Shown piece after piece: positions 40,695-49,388 of a DNA stretch of 49,480 bases. The translations under genes were made by a program, and so were the position numbers. The first letter of the stretch is position 1; every line of letters starts with the position of its first letter. The notes under the pieces were generated by a model. It was not told the DNA's origin. It was given only the letters and a program-made list of their open reading frames with translations, and did not search any database. Source of the stretch: Phormidium sp. FACHB-1136 (GTDB lineage Bacteria > Cyanobacteriota > Cyanobacteriia > Phormidesmidales > Phormidesmidaceae); the NCBI RefSeq assembly GCF_014697375.1, contig NZ_JACJRS010000041.1:1-49480 (forward strand), written 5' to 3'.

Positions 40695-41846
40695 ATGGAT
40701 TTTGGTATTGGATTTCTCTCGAACAACATCATGTTGCCGATCCTGGACTTTTTCTACGGGATTGTGCCTAGCTACGGCCTCGCGATTGTGGCCCTCACCC
40801 TGGTCATTCGCTTTGCCCTCTACCCCCTCAATGCTGGGTCTATTCGCAACATGCGCCGGATGCGGGTGGCGCAGCCGCTGATGCAAAAGCGGGTGAAAGA
40901 AATCCAAGATCGCCACAAAGACGATCCCGCCAAGCTCCAAGAGGAAATGGGTAAGGTCTACAAGGAGTTTGGCAACCCCCTAGCGGGCTGCTTCCCGGTG
41001 CTGGTACAGATGCCTGTCCTATTTGCTCTATTTGCCACCCTGCGGGGGTCGCCGTTCTCCGACATTGCCTACGACGTGAATTTTCAGGTCTTCCCCGAGG
41101 AGAAAATCGAGCAAATTCAGCCCCAAATCTTCAGCACCTCCCCCAAAGCCATCTATGTGTCCGACGGGTCTCACTTCCCCATTGCGGCGGTGGTTCCCGG
41201 TGGCAACAAGCTGGTGGTGGGCGAAAAAACCGACGTGCGCCTGCAAACCCCTGAGGGCCAACCCATTGGTGACCTGGTAACCGAGTACAACCAGGAGAAT
41301 GCCGACGAGGTTCAACCTCGCTGGGAAATTACCAAAGGCGACGGTGTGATTGAGGTGGATCAGGACGGTCACATTACCGCTGTGGCCCCTGGGGAAGCCT
41401 CCATTAAGGTCTATGTGCCTGGATTGGCGACCAATAAGGGCTTCCTATTCATCGAGGCTCTAGGTCGGGTTGGGGTAACCGGAGATGATGGGGCGATTCA
41501 CTGGGATATCTTGGCGATGATTCTGGCCTTTGGGGCCAGCCTCTACCTCAACCAGGTGCTCTCTGGCCAGGGTTCAACGTCTGACAACCCCCAGCAAAAC
41601 GCGGTCAACAAGTTCACGCCTGTGATCTTTTCGGGGATGTTCCTGTTCTTCCCTCTGCCCGCTGGGGTGTTGATGTACATGGTCATTGCCAACATCTTCC
41701 AAACCTTGCAGACCTTCATCCTGTCCCGCGAACCGCTGCCGGAGAACCTGCAAAAGATTGTGGATGCCGAAACCCGCAAGGCGGATGTTGATGATCGCAA
41801 AACCCTCCCCTTTGAACCGGGTCGGGCTAAGAAGAAAAAGGCGTAG
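40695..41846 (+). CDS. yidC: YidC/Oxa1/Alb3 membrane protein insertase
   Basis: YidC inserts and folds membrane proteins, including photosystem subunits in thylakoids. The family core is intact: [21 protein letters not shown], the coiled region [40 protein letters not shown] and the C-terminal [21 protein letters not shown]. Between the second and third helices sits a hydrophilic insert of some 130 residues (about 145-270) that ends in an Ig-like strand pattern ([20 protein letters not shown], then ASIKVYVPG). This insert is characteristic of cyanobacterial YidC. ATG 40695 preferred to GTG 40689. The next gene follows five bases after the stop. Confidence 0.95.
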   Translation: MDFGIGFLSNNIMLPILDFFYGIVPSYGLAIVALTLVIRFALYPLNAGSIRNMRRMRVAQPLMQKRVKEIQDRHKDDPAKLQEEMGKVYKEFGNPLAGCFPVLVQMPVLFALFATLRGSPFSDIAYDVNFQVFPEEKIEQIQPQIFSTSPKAIYVSDGSHFPIAAVVPGGNKLVVGEKTDVRLQTPEGQPIGDLVTEYNQENADEVQPRWEITKGDGVIEVDQDGHITAVAPGEASIKVYVPGLATNKGFLFIEALGRVGVTGDDGAIHWDILAMILAFGASLYLNQVLSGQGSTSDNPQQNAVNKFTPVIFSGMFLFFPLPAGVLMYMVIANIFQTLQTFILSREPLPENLQKIVDAETRKADVDDRKTLPFEPGRAKKKKA

Positions 41847-41851
41847 GCACC

Positions 41852-42358
41852 ATGGAGGACGCGGTATACCGGGCTGGAATTGAATGGTTGACCGCCCTGT
41901 TGGCCATGCAGGGACTAGAGGCCACCGTGACGGCTAACCTAGTGGAGGACGAAACCGGCCATAGCTGTTGGCTCACCATCTCTGAGGAAGGGCTGACCCC
42001 GGAGCAGGTGCAAACCCTGATTGGGGAAAGGGGATCGGTGCTGGATTCGATCCAGTACCTCGCGAATACCACCCTGAACCTAGGCAAAGAGGCCGACCAG
42101 CAGCAGGCGTTTACCCTGGAACTGGCTGGCTACCGCGCCAAGCGCCTCGAAGAACTGAAGACCATGGCCCTGGCAGCGGCGGAACAGGTGCTCGCCAGCG
42201 GCCAATCCTATGAACTCAAGGGCCTCTCCTCCGCCGAACGCCGACAACTACACCACTTCCTCAAGGCCCAGGAAGGGCTATCCACCTTCAGCCGTGGCAA
42301 AGAGCCGGATCGGCGGTTAGTGGTGTGCCTAGAGTCTGAGGTTCAGGACGACGCCTAA
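41852..42358 (+). CDS. khpB: KhpB/Jag RNA-binding protein (KH and R3H domains)
   Basis: KhpB, also called Jag or EloR, binds RNA and influences cell elongation or translation. The 168-residue protein shows a KH-like domain (about 35-100) with GEEGLTPEQ-type text and LIGERGSVLDSIQYLANTTL, and an R3H domain (about 105-165) with LAGYRAKRLEELKTMALAAAE, SAERRQLHHFL and ending GKEPDRRLVVCLE. The family's first Jag_N domain is missing or very short, which is common in cyanobacteria. It lies five bases after yidC in a tight operon; the ATG at 41852 fits. Confidence 0.9.
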   Translation: MEDAVYRAGIEWLTALLAMQGLEATVTANLVEDETGHSCWLTISEEGLTPEQVQTLIGERGSVLDSIQYLANTTLNLGKEADQQQAFTLELAGYRAKRLEELKTMALAAAEQVLASGQSYELKGLSSAERRQLHHFLKAQEGLSTFSRGKEPDRRLVVCLESEVQDDA

Positions 42359-42366
42359 GGTAGACC

Positions 42367-42900
42367 ATGGACACCGACAGGGTATATATCCCCCAACTGC
42401 TTCATCAGCCAGAGAAGACCCTCACCCTTGAGATTGACGCGCATCTTGCCGACCTAGAGACCCTCACCCCGGTACGGGCTGAAATCCAGGTGACCCACCA
42501 GGCCACCTTCCTGACGGTAAAGGGCTGGGCGGAAACCATTGTCACCCTCACCTGCCACCGCTGCCTCAAGAACTACAACCACCGGGTGGCCATCGCCCCA
42601 GAGGAATTAATTTGGCTCCAGGATGATCCTGACCCAGCCACCCTGCCCCTGGAGCAGGAGGTGGGCATTGAGGATCTCATGGAAACCCTACCTCCCAACG
42701 GGTATTTTCATCCCGCCAACTGGATTTACGAACAGATTTGCCTCGCCTTACCCCAGCGCCAGTTGTGCGAGGCCGACTGCCCCGGTATTGAGGTGCCCAA
42801 CACCGTGCCAGAGATCCAGGACAGCCCCCTCGTAGATCATCGCTGGGCAGCCCTAGCCCAACTCCAGCGGCAGATGGGACAAGACCCACGGGGGGAATAG
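42367..42900 (+). CDS. YceD/DUF177 family protein
   Basis: DUF177 proteins are linked to 23S rRNA or ribosome assembly in bacteria and plastids, though the exact role is unproven. Here 177 residues contain the cysteine pairs C-H-R-C (TCHRCLKNY) and C-E-A-D-C (QRQLCEADC), a possible zinc site typical of the family. The acidic ETLPPNGYFHPANWIYEQI middle and a C-terminal HRWAALAQLQRQM helix also match. It starts eight bases after khpB, closing the six-gene cluster. ATG 42367. Confidence 0.9.
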   Translation: MDTDRVYIPQLLHQPEKTLTLEIDAHLADLETLTPVRAEIQVTHQATFLTVKGWAETIVTLTCHRCLKNYNHRVAIAPEELIWLQDDPDPATLPLEQEVGIEDLMETLPPNGYFHPANWIYEQICLALPQRQLCEADCPGIEVPNTVPEIQDSPLVDHRWAALAQLQRQMGQDPRGE

Positions 42901-42911
42901 CTTGGCCTGGA

Positions 42912-43313
42912 TCACCCCATCAGGATGACGGTGTCTAGGACGTGGATGATGCCGTTATCCGCTTCGATGTCGGCAGCGAGGACGGTGGCATTCTTCACCT
43001 CAAAGCCTTCGGTGCCGTCAATGGGGATGGGAGCCCCTTCTAGAGATTCCACCTGGCCTAGCTGAATCAACTCAGCCTGGGTATACTTGCCCGCCACCAC
43101 ATGGAACTTGAGGATGCGGCCTAGCTGGGGCGGATTCTGCACCAGGGTTTGCACGGTGCCGGGGGGCAGCTTGGCAAAGGCGGCATCGTTGGGGGCAAAG
43201 ACGGTAAAGGGGCCAGGGCTTTGGAGGGCCTCCACCAATCCAGCGGCCTGGACGGCGGCTACGAGGGTAGAGAACCCCTCAGTGTTGACAGCGATATCGA
43301 CGATGGTAGGCAT
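42912..43313 (-). CDS. Fasciclin-domain protein
   Basis: A single FAS1 domain makes up the 133-residue protein: [21 protein letters not shown], then [17 protein letters not shown] (H1 motif region), HVVAGKYT and [14 protein letters not shown]1 domains mediate adhesion or ligand binding. There is no signal peptide from the ATG at 43313, and the longer reading from 43358 adds only 15 basic residues, so export is uncertain. Cyanobacterial homologues are often small and stress-induced. It converges with the DUF177 gene (11-base gap). Confidence 0.9.
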   Translation of the reverse strand: MPTIVDIAVNTEGFSTLVAAVQAAGLVEALQSPGPFTVFAPNDAAFAKLPPGTVQTLVQNPPQLGRILKFHVVAGKYTQAELIQLGQVESLEGAPIPIDGTEGFEVKNATVLAADIEADNGIIHVLDTVILMG

Positions 43314-43433
43314 AGTGCGCGTGATCAGAACGCTTTTCATTGTGCGTTTGGAGGTCACCCATCGGCAAGGGGAGAGGGTTAGAAAGACCCGCTCACGTCC
43401 ATAACCATTCCTGATGACGACGATTCGACAGGA

Positions 43434-45083
43434 TCAGCCGATTTCCTGGGGGCTAGCGGCGATGGCGTCCTTGGCCTCCAGCACCAGCACCGGAATTGGA
43501 CTGGTTTCTAGTACGGTTTGCGAGACGGAACCCAAAATCACCTCCGCTAGGGGACGGTGACCTCGTTTGCCGATCAGAATTTCGGTAGCGCTGTAGGTTT
43601 GGGCGATGTTCAGGATGGTTTCGGCCACCACACCGGGCTGAATCAGCACTTGGTGGCGAATGTCTGCAAGATACTGCTGGGCTTGGGCGTAGATTTGGGC
43701 CTCTCCCTGAGGATCCTCCACTTGTCGGACGTGGAGGACAATCACCTCGCGTTCGCTGCGACGGGCCAGTTCTGCGGCCTTGGCTAACACAATGGGGGCC
43801 AGCGGGGAGGTATCTACCGCCGCCAAAATCAACACCTTTTGAGCTACGGAGACCTTCGTGGGATCCACCTCGCCCCGATCCAGTAGGCGGGGGGCAAAGG
43901 TCGGGATAGCCCAGGCTCCTAGGGGTGCGGTGATGAGGATCGACAGGGCGGCAAGGGCCAGCATGGTTTCTCCTCCGGCCAACCCTAGGGACAGAGGCAC
44001 AGCCCCGATGGCAGCCTGCACCGTGGCCTTGGCAGAATTTCCCGGCAGCAAAAACAGCCGTTCTTTCCACGTCCAATTACTGCCCAGGGTGGAGAGGAAC
44101 CAGCCCAGCCCCCGCCCCACCAGGGTTCCCACCGCCAAAATCAGCAGCCCCACCGCCGCCATGTTGCCCAGTACATCCAACCGCAGGCTGGCCCCCAGCA
44201 ACACGAATAGCCCAATTTGCGCCACCGCCCACAGGCCATCAAAGCTATGGCGCAGCCGTCGGGCTAGGGGGGCATCCAGGGCAATCAAAAAAAATCCTGT
44301 GGCCATCACCGCCAGATAGCCGGAGAAAATCGGCAGGGTTTCCGCCAGCACCACCAGCAGCAGGGCCAAGCCAGCCGCTACCAGGGCTTCTTGAACGGCA
44401 CTTTGCGCCCAGTTTTGTCGCGCCAGCAGCAGCACCAACATCTGTGCCCAGGCCCAGCCAATCAGAATGCCCAAACTAATCTGAGTCAGCATTTGAAAGG
44501 GCAGTGCCTGCACCGGACTAAGGGTGATGATTCCCCAGCGAAAACCTGTGGCCGCTCCCTGGGAAAGAAATGTCACCAACAGGCTAAACACCAGCAGCAG
44601 CAGCACATCGGATAGGGCACTCCCCATCAAAATGGCATCCGGGATACCCTTGGCCACGCCCCAGCCCAGGCTCTTGAGTCGCAGCATGGCAGGCACAATC
44701 ACTGCCGGAGATTCAGCCCCGATGATGCAGCCCAGCAGCAACCCGTGGGCAAAATCGAACCCCAGCAGGCCCATAGCCGCAAAGGCGACCACCACCGCTT
44801 CACAGGCGGCGGGCAGAAACCCCAACCGCAGGGCCACCGTCCCTTGCTGGGCCAGTTTCTCAGCATCCAGCCCCAGCCCCGCCTTCATCAAAATCACCAT
44901 CACCGCTAGGGTGCGCCAGGGGTCGGCAAGGGCCAAAAAGTCGGGATGAATCCAGTTTTGCCCCTGCGGCCCCAGGGCCGTGCCAATGACAATCATCCCC
45001 ACCAAGGCCGGAATCCGCAGGCGAGCGGTCAACTGTCCAGCGAAAAATCCACCCAGGATCACCACAATTAAGCTGGTCAGCAT
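43434..45083 (-). CDS. CPA-type cation/proton antiporter with universal stress domain
   Basis: The first approximately 390 residues form about 12 membrane helices of the cation:proton antiporter superfamily (RLRIPALVGMIVIGTALGP, LMKAGLGLDAEKLAQ). The remaining 150 are a UspA-like domain with KVLILAAVDTSPLAP and the nucleotide-binding IGKRGHRPLAEVILGSVSQT (G-x2-G-H-x8-G-S). The Usp part may bind ATP and regulate transport (inference). Ion specificity, Na+ or K+, is not visible. ATG 45083. It follows nhaC on the same strand with 127 bases between, holding a short hairpin; the two may be co-regulated. Confidence 0.9.
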   Translation of the reverse strand: MLTSLIVVILGGFFAGQLTARLRIPALVGMIVIGTALGPQGQNWIHPDFLALADPWRTLAVMVILMKAGLGLDAEKLAQQGTVALRLGFLPAACEAVVVAFAAMGLLGFDFAHGLLLGCIIGAESPAVIVPAMLRLKSLGWGVAKGIPDAILMGSALSDVLLLLVFSLLVTFLSQGAATGFRWGIITLSPVQALPFQMLTQISLGILIGWAWAQMLVLLLARQNWAQSAVQEALVAAGLALLLVVLAETLPIFSGYLAVMATGFFLIALDAPLARRLRHSFDGLWAVAQIGLFVLLGASLRLDVLGNMAAVGLLILAVGTLVGRGLGWFLSTLGSNWTWKERLFLLPGNSAKATVQAAIGAVPLSLGLAGGETMLALAALSILITAPLGAWAIPTFAPRLLDRGEVDPTKVSVAQKVLILAAVDTSPLAPIVLAKAAELARRSEREVIVLHVRQVEDPQGEAQIYAQAQQYLADIRHQVLIQPGVVAETILNIAQTYSATEILIGKRGHRPLAEVILGSVSQTVLETSPIPVLVLEAKDAIAASPQEIG

Positions 45084-45090
45084 GGCTTGC

Positions 45091-45119
45091 TCTCAAACGA
45101 GATTTCAACGGTTTTGAGA
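45091..45119 (-). promoter_or_regulatory. Short inverted repeat before the antiporter gene
   Basis: TCTCAAA (45091-45097) and TTTGAGA (45113-45119) pair with a 15-base loop, 8 bases upstream of the antiporter ATG, close enough to affect ribosome access. Confidence 0.4.
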
Positions 45120-45210
45120 TCCACGAATTCGCAATCAGGCAATGATATCGAGGTGCCCTAATGACTGACCGTTCGAGCTTACACGGGTACGCCAATTCAT
45201 CTGATCTGGC

Positions 45211-46692
45211 TCACCCTTCCGTAGTCTCCCCAGAGGCTTGAACTGCCGCAGGCAGCTTCTCGATTTTGAAGCCCGTGATGCCGTAGAGGAGGGAGAGGAT
45301 GGGGCTGGCCAGGTTGAAGATGGCAAAGGGAAAATATAAAAATGTAGATACGCCCAGGGTAGCGGCCATGAAGGCTCCGCAGGAATTCCAGGGCACCAGG
45401 GCGGAGGTGACGGTTCCGGCGTCGGCGGCGAGGCGGGAGAGGTTTTGGGGTTGCAGGCCGCGTTTTTGAAACTCTAGCCGAAACGTGCGGGCGGGCAGCA
45501 CCAGGGCGATGTATTGGTCTCCGGCGAAGATATTAAGGCCGATGGCGGTGACAGCGGTGGTGGCAAAGAGTTTTCCGGTGGAGTTGGCCCGCCGCAGCAC
45601 GGGGTGAATCAGCTTGGTGAGCAGACCAAACTCCTCCATGATGGAGCCAAAGGTGACGGCCCCAATGATGATCCAGAGGGTAATCAGCATACTGTCCATG
45701 CCGCCGCGAGAGAGCAGGCGATCCACATCGGCGACGCCGGAGGTTTCGCGGTAGCCGTTGGCCATGGCTAGCCATACGCCCTTGATAAAGGCGATGGGGG
45801 CGGCGGTATCCGGCTCATTCACAAAGCGCAGCACCGCTTCGGGCTGGAGTACCACCGCCGTTAGCCCCCCCGCCAGGGCCGCCAGCATAATGGCCAGGGA
45901 GGGCGGCGTTTTGCGGTAGGACAGAAACCCCAGCAAAAACAAGGGAATCAGGGTCAGCGGCGTAATCCAGAACAGTTCGCCGAGTTTGTTAAGGTCGGTG
46001 ACGGTGGTCAGGCTATCGGCGACCTGGGTTTGGCTACCAATGATGGCAAACACCAGCAGCGCCAGGAGGAAGGCGGCCCCCGATGTCCAAAGCTGGGCCT
46101 TGATGTGGGTATAGAGGTCGGTACCCACCATTTGGGCGCTGAGCACCGTGGTTTCGGAGAGGGGGGAGGTTTTGTCGCCAAAGTAGGCCCCAGAGATGAC
46201 CGCCCCAGCGGTGACAGCGGGAGACACCCCCAGGGCCACGGCAATGCCCACCAACCCCACGCCCAGGGTGCCCGCCGTTGTCCAGGAACTCCCAATGGCC
46301 ACCGACACCACCGCACAGATCATCGCCGAGGCCACGTAGAACCAGCTCGGCTGCAAAATTTGGATGCCGTAGTACACCAGGGTGGGAATGGTGCCCGACA
46401 TATTCCAGGTGCCAATCAGCGCCCCCACCGCCAGCAGAATAAAAATGGCACTGGCGACCGAGGCCACGGCCTGCCCCCCCGCCCCACTCACCGCCGACCA
46501 AGGGTGCCCATTTTTGATGGCAATCAGCGCCGCCACCATGGCACTCAGCAGCAGCGCCACCTGCACCGGGCCATCAATGGCACCGAGGCCAAACAGCATG
46601 ACGGAGCTGCCAATCAGGGCAATCAGCGTGATCAGGGGAAGAACCGCATCGAGAATTGATGGATCACGGGGGGCTGGAGCGGTCTGGGCCAT
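45211..46692 (-). CDS. nhaC: NhaC-type Na+/H+ antiporter
   Basis: NhaC antiporters exchange sodium and protons at the inner membrane. The 493-residue protein has about 11-12 helices and family segments such as GNFAxxxG-like glycine-rich turns, SGAYFGDKTSPLSETT (a well-conserved NhaC motif), LRRANSTGKLFATTAVTAIG and a NIFAGDQYIALVLPARTF motif. No soluble extra domain. AGGAG lies seven bases before the ATG at 46692. It begins 15 bases after the LURP-one gene, so those two likely form an operon; the CPA-type antiporter follows downstream. Confidence 0.92.
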   Translation of the reverse strand: MAQTAPAPRDPSILDAVLPLITLIALIGSSVMLFGLGAIDGPVQVALLLSAMVAALIAIKNGHPWSAVSGAGGQAVASVASAIFILLAVGALIGTWNMSGTIPTLVYYGIQILQPSWFYVASAMICAVVSVAIGSSWTTAGTLGVGLVGIAVALGVSPAVTAGAVISGAYFGDKTSPLSETTVLSAQMVGTDLYTHIKAQLWTSGAAFLLALLVFAIIGSQTQVADSLTTVTDLNKLGELFWITPLTLIPLFLLGFLSYRKTPPSLAIMLAALAGGLTAVVLQPEAVLRFVNEPDTAAPIAFIKGVWLAMANGYRETSGVADVDRLLSRGGMDSMLITLWIIIGAVTFGSIMEEFGLLTKLIHPVLRRANSTGKLFATTAVTAIGLNIFAGDQYIALVLPARTFRLEFQKRGLQPQNLSRLAADAGTVTSALVPWNSCGAFMAATLGVSTFLYFPFAIFNLASPILSLLYGITGFKIEKLPAAVQASGETTEG

Positions 46693-46707
46693 GGGAATCT
46701 CCTGGGG

Positions 46708-47265
46708 CTAGGGGTGGGCCATGCGGTCTAGGGCCACGGTGATGGCCAAAATCAGCAGGTCGTTCTGGGACGGTTCGATCTGGACACCGTAGGTATCGGC
46801 AATACGAAACCAGCGCTTCGAGACCTGGGCAATTTTGCGCCCCTCTTCGCCAATCGTGTATTCGTAGTCCAGCACGTTGCCGCGCACGGCCAGATCGGGG
46901 CCATCCCCCACCTGCACTGTCCAGCGGTCGCGCAGGGGCGAGATCAGCGCCTTTTTCACCGTCGCCAAGCGGCCATCGTCGGGGGTTTCAATCACCATGG
47001 TGTCTTTGATGGTGAGCAGCCGCTCCTGAAGCTTGCAGACCTGGTTGCCCTGAAGATCCTCAAAAAACAGGGTGTTCCGCACCCGCAGCAGCTTGCCATC
47101 CACCTTAAACACGCGCTGCCCTTGGCTGTCTTCAATCCAGAAATCATCGCCAATGGAAAACAACCGCTCCCGCATTCGGTACTGAGTGGCACTGCCGCGC
47201 CGACCAAATACGTCCCGTTCTTCTCGGCGTTGTTCTCGGCGGCTGGGGCGATCTCGGTTCACCAT
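46708..47265 (-). CDS. LURP-one-related (DUF567) protein
   Basis: A tubby-like beta-barrel family; plant LOR members are stress-induced, bacterial ones unknown. After a basic 27-residue start (RPSRREQRREERDVFG) the domain reads YRMRERLFSIGDDFWIEDSQ, GQRVFKVDGKLLRVRNTLFF and EGRKIAQVSKRWFRIADTYG, ending with DLLILAITVALDRM. The last segment is a hydrophobic helix that may hold the barrel on a membrane. There is no signal peptide. GGAG precedes the ATG at 47265. First gene of a probable operon with nhaC; a role in ion or membrane stress is inference. Confidence 0.88.
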   Translation of the reverse strand: MVNRDRPSRREQRREERDVFGRRGSATQYRMRERLFSIGDDFWIEDSQGQRVFKVDGKLLRVRNTLFFEDLQGNQVCKLQERLLTIKDTMVIETPDDGRLATVKKALISPLRDRWTVQVGDGPDLAVRGNVLDYEYTIGEEGRKIAQVSKRWFRIADTYGVQIEPSQNDLLILAITVALDRMAHP

Positions 47266-47334
47266 GATGGTTTCTCCAGGAGGGGATAGGGAAGCTGGGG
47301 GGTAAAGCTCAGCTCATTACAGCGTTCCTATAGT

Positions 47335-47393
47335 CTTCACTCTAAAGCCCTCTCCCAACAACATGGGCTACCGCTTATACATAAGTCTCTACC
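47335..47393. repeat. Dispersed repeat A, copy 2
   Basis: CTAAAGCCCTCTCCCA and the following CATGGGCTACCGCT and AAGTCTCTA align with 10689-10737. It lies 70 bases upstream of the LURP-one start codon. Confidence 0.6.
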
Positions 47394-47597
47394 AATCACA
47401 ATGCTCGATTAACGACGATAGGAACTGAGCAAGGCGCAGGACTTACCCCTTGACGCATGAGTCTTGCTCTTCTCGTTCTGAGTATACGCTTATCCCAGGT
47501 ACGGGCGGCTGGGGAAGATCGGGACGACCCCCGCTAAAGGGCTACTAAGTACACCCAAGTCATCAAGGCTGACCTTGCTAGGGATTGATTTCCCCTA

Positions 47598-47662
47598 GCC
47601 CCCCTTGAAAAGGGAGGAACCGGAGTCAAAGTCCCCTTTTCAAGGGGGATTTAGGGGGATCT
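47598..47662. repeat. Dispersed repeat B, copy 2
   Basis: CCCCCCTTGAAAAGGGAGG and TCCCCTTTTCAAGGGGGA hairpins joined by AACCGGAGTCAAAG match 10765-10850, but this copy lacks about 20 bases of the linker. The rest of the 645-base gap 47266-47911 contains repeat A and the leader hairpins of the STAS gene, and otherwise no gene. Confidence 0.65.
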
Positions 47663-47847
47663 CCCAGCCCTTGGCTAGTGGTAACGAGATCTGTGTACGT
47701 AGTAGCTGCTAAGGGGAGCTAGGCATCGTCTCCTGGATAAGCCCCCAAACCGTCGGAGTTGCCGATGTGGCCTAGCCCCAACCTAGCCCCAAAGCGGTAA
47801 TATGTGCCTAGCCCTGAATCGTCATCTACCAACCGATCCCTCGTCAA

Positions 47848-47889
47848 AAAACCTGAAAATTAGGTTTCAGGGTTTGCTGTGGAAACAGC
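47848..47889 (+). promoter_or_regulatory. Two hairpins in the leader of the STAS gene
   Basis: Hairpin 1: CCTGAAA (47852-47858) with TTTCAGG (47865-47871), extended by AAA/TTT pairs. Hairpin 2: GCTGT (47876-47880), GGAA loop, ACAGC (47885-47889). They end 22 bases before the ATG at 47912 and may control the STAS transcript. Confidence 0.5.
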
Positions 47890-47911
47890 AGTGATGGTTG
47901 TACTCACATGA

Positions 47912-48310
47912 ATGTCGGAAATAATGTATCAGAATCTTGTCATCGTAGAACTAAAAGGAACCCTAACCCTAGTCAAAACAGAACAGTCTCTCAGCCAGAT
48001 CAAGCAATCGATTAAGGCTCAGACAGGCAATCTGCTGTTAGATTTGGGCCAGCTTGGGTTTGTGGACAGTGCCGGATTAGCGGTTTTAGTGCGGCTCCAC
48101 AAACTGACCAATTCCATGGGCATACGCATGGCTCTTTGTACCTTGCCTGTGCAGGTCAATCAGTTGCTTCATCTCAGTGGGATGTTCGATTTTTTTGAGG
48201 TCTTTGACAGTCGAGAAGACTTTTACCAGAACTGGTCAAGCCAATTCCCTGCTGGATCTTCCTTCCCTACTTTAGCCGCAATTCCCGTCGTCACCATTGC
48301 TACCGAGTAG
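47912..48310 (+). CDS. STAS-domain anti-sigma factor antagonist
   Basis: A single STAS domain of about 110 residues plus a 20-residue tail. The phosphorylatable serine lies in DLGQLGFVDSAGLAVLVRL (D-S-A-G, about residue 52), as in SpoIIAA/RsbV-type proteins that partner-switch with an anti-sigma kinase. The following LHKLTNSMGIRMALCTLPVQ and LLHLSGMFDFFEVF complete the fold. No anti-sigma kinase gene lies nearby. ATG 47912. The leader contains two hairpins. It converges with the following minus-strand gene, four bases apart. Confidence 0.9.
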   Translation: MSEIMYQNLVIVELKGTLTLVKTEQSLSQIKQSIKAQTGNLLLDLGQLGFVDSAGLAVLVRLHKLTNSMGIRMALCTLPVQVNQLLHLSGMFDFFEVFDSREDFYQNWSSQFPAGSSFPTLAAIPVVTIATE

Positions 48311-48314
48311 GGGA

Positions 48315-49388
48315 TCAAAACGCGTCTCCGACATAAACATTTAGCCGTTCGTGACCGTTGCTCAAAACCACGGCATCATGCTGCACTTCGACTAACTGCC
48401 ACGCACTTTGGCTAATCCGATCCCCCAGTTTCACGGCATAGGCGTTTTGGTTGGTTTGCACCAAGGCTGCCGAAAATTGGCCCGTTTGCACCACCCCAAT
48501 CAGGCGATTGACTTTGGGCACTGGCTCAAGGGGTGGCAACGCCCTAGGAGTAGGTAACGTGGCCTCTGGCGCAGCGCTAGTAACGAAGGTTGAGGCGGCG
48601 ACTCTCTGGGCGATGGGAAGGATTTGGGCGCTAGGGGGCGGTGGGGGTAAAGGCAACATTAACGGCATCCCCTGGGTCACCTCTCCTTGACCGCTGCCTC
48701 CCTGAGCACCAGGGACATCCTGAGATGCCAAAGCACCTGGGTCAAAGTAAAAACGGTCTACCATCAGGGAGAAGGCTTCGGGTTCTGCCGACCCCACTGT
48801 GGCGGCATTGGCCAGGTAAAACCGATCCACCATGACGGGACGTAGGAAGGGCCGAACCTCCGAGACTGGGGTAGCAGAGCTGAGACCTTCGGATCGAGGA
48901 AAAACCTCTCCCAGTCGATGATAGAGCGTATTGAGGCTTGACTGCGCGAACCTGGGGGTTTGCCCAGGGTTGCTCCATAAAGGTGCGAAGGGAACTACCT
49001 GCCTAGGGGTTGTGATCCAATCCATGACACCGACGCCTAGGGCCAACCCAATCGCCCCGCCGATCATGAGTTGCTGGGCAGGATGCAGACATTGCCAACG
49101 GTTTAATAGAGCACGGTGATTGTCAACCGGACGATAGTCTACCGTAATATCTGAGGGGATAAGGTGCGCAGGTTCCCCCTGGGCGAGGGTAGAACCTTGG
49201 TGTAGGACAAGGGGATGGGATGGTAGACTCAGGCTGTTTACGTCCGCATCAGAGGCCGCTGGGGGTTCAAACATAGGCACCTGACTGCCTGACAGAAGTG
49301 GGTGAAAGGCTTGAAACCTCGTGCTGCGAGGGGGAAAAGGTGAGGTGACATGAGACGCTGGAATTGCATATCTCAGGGTCTTTGCCAT
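48315..49388 (-). CDS. Signal-anchor protein with PilP/GspC-like C-terminal domain
   Basis: I do not recognise the whole protein. From ATG 49388 it has an N-terminal part of low complexity, one membrane helix (LMIGGAIGLALGVGVMDWI, about residues 95-113), and a long linker rich in Pro and Ala. The linker has a repeated hexapeptide MVDRFY (at about 186 and 209). The last 70 residues form a beta domain, IGVVQTGQFSAALVQTNQNA, YAVKLGDRISQSAWQLVEVQ and AVVLSNGHERLNVYVGD, resembling PilP or the HR domain of GspC, partners of secretin channels. A pilus or secretion role is inference. An internal ATG at 49274 may be the true start, because the first ATG overlaps a transposase-like start. Confidence 0.6.
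   Translation of the reverse strand: MAKTLRYAIPASHVTSPFPPRSTRFQAFHPLLSGSQVPMFEPPAASDADVNSLSLPSHPLVLHQGSTLAQGEPAHLIPSDITVDYRPVDNHRALLNRWQCLHPAQQLMIGGAIGLALGVGVMDWITTPRQVVPFAPLWSNPGQTPRFAQSSLNTLYHRLGEVFPRSEGLSSATPVSEVRPFLRPVMVDRFYLANAATVGSAEPEAFSLMVDRFYFDPGALASQDVPGAQGGSGQGEVTQGMPLMLPLPPPPPSAQILPIAQRVAASTFVTSAAPEATLPTPRALPPLEPVPKVNRLIGVVQTGQFSAALVQTNQNAYAVKLGDRISQSAWQLVEVQHDAVVLSNGHERLNVYVGDAF

Noticed and set aside
43453-44076. 207-codon second frame on the antiporter strand
   Set aside because: Shifted reading of the antiporter's universal-stress region; Pro/Arg-rich.
46030-46659. 209-codon frame antisense to nhaC
   Set aside because: His/Gly/Arg-rich shadow of a membrane protein gene.
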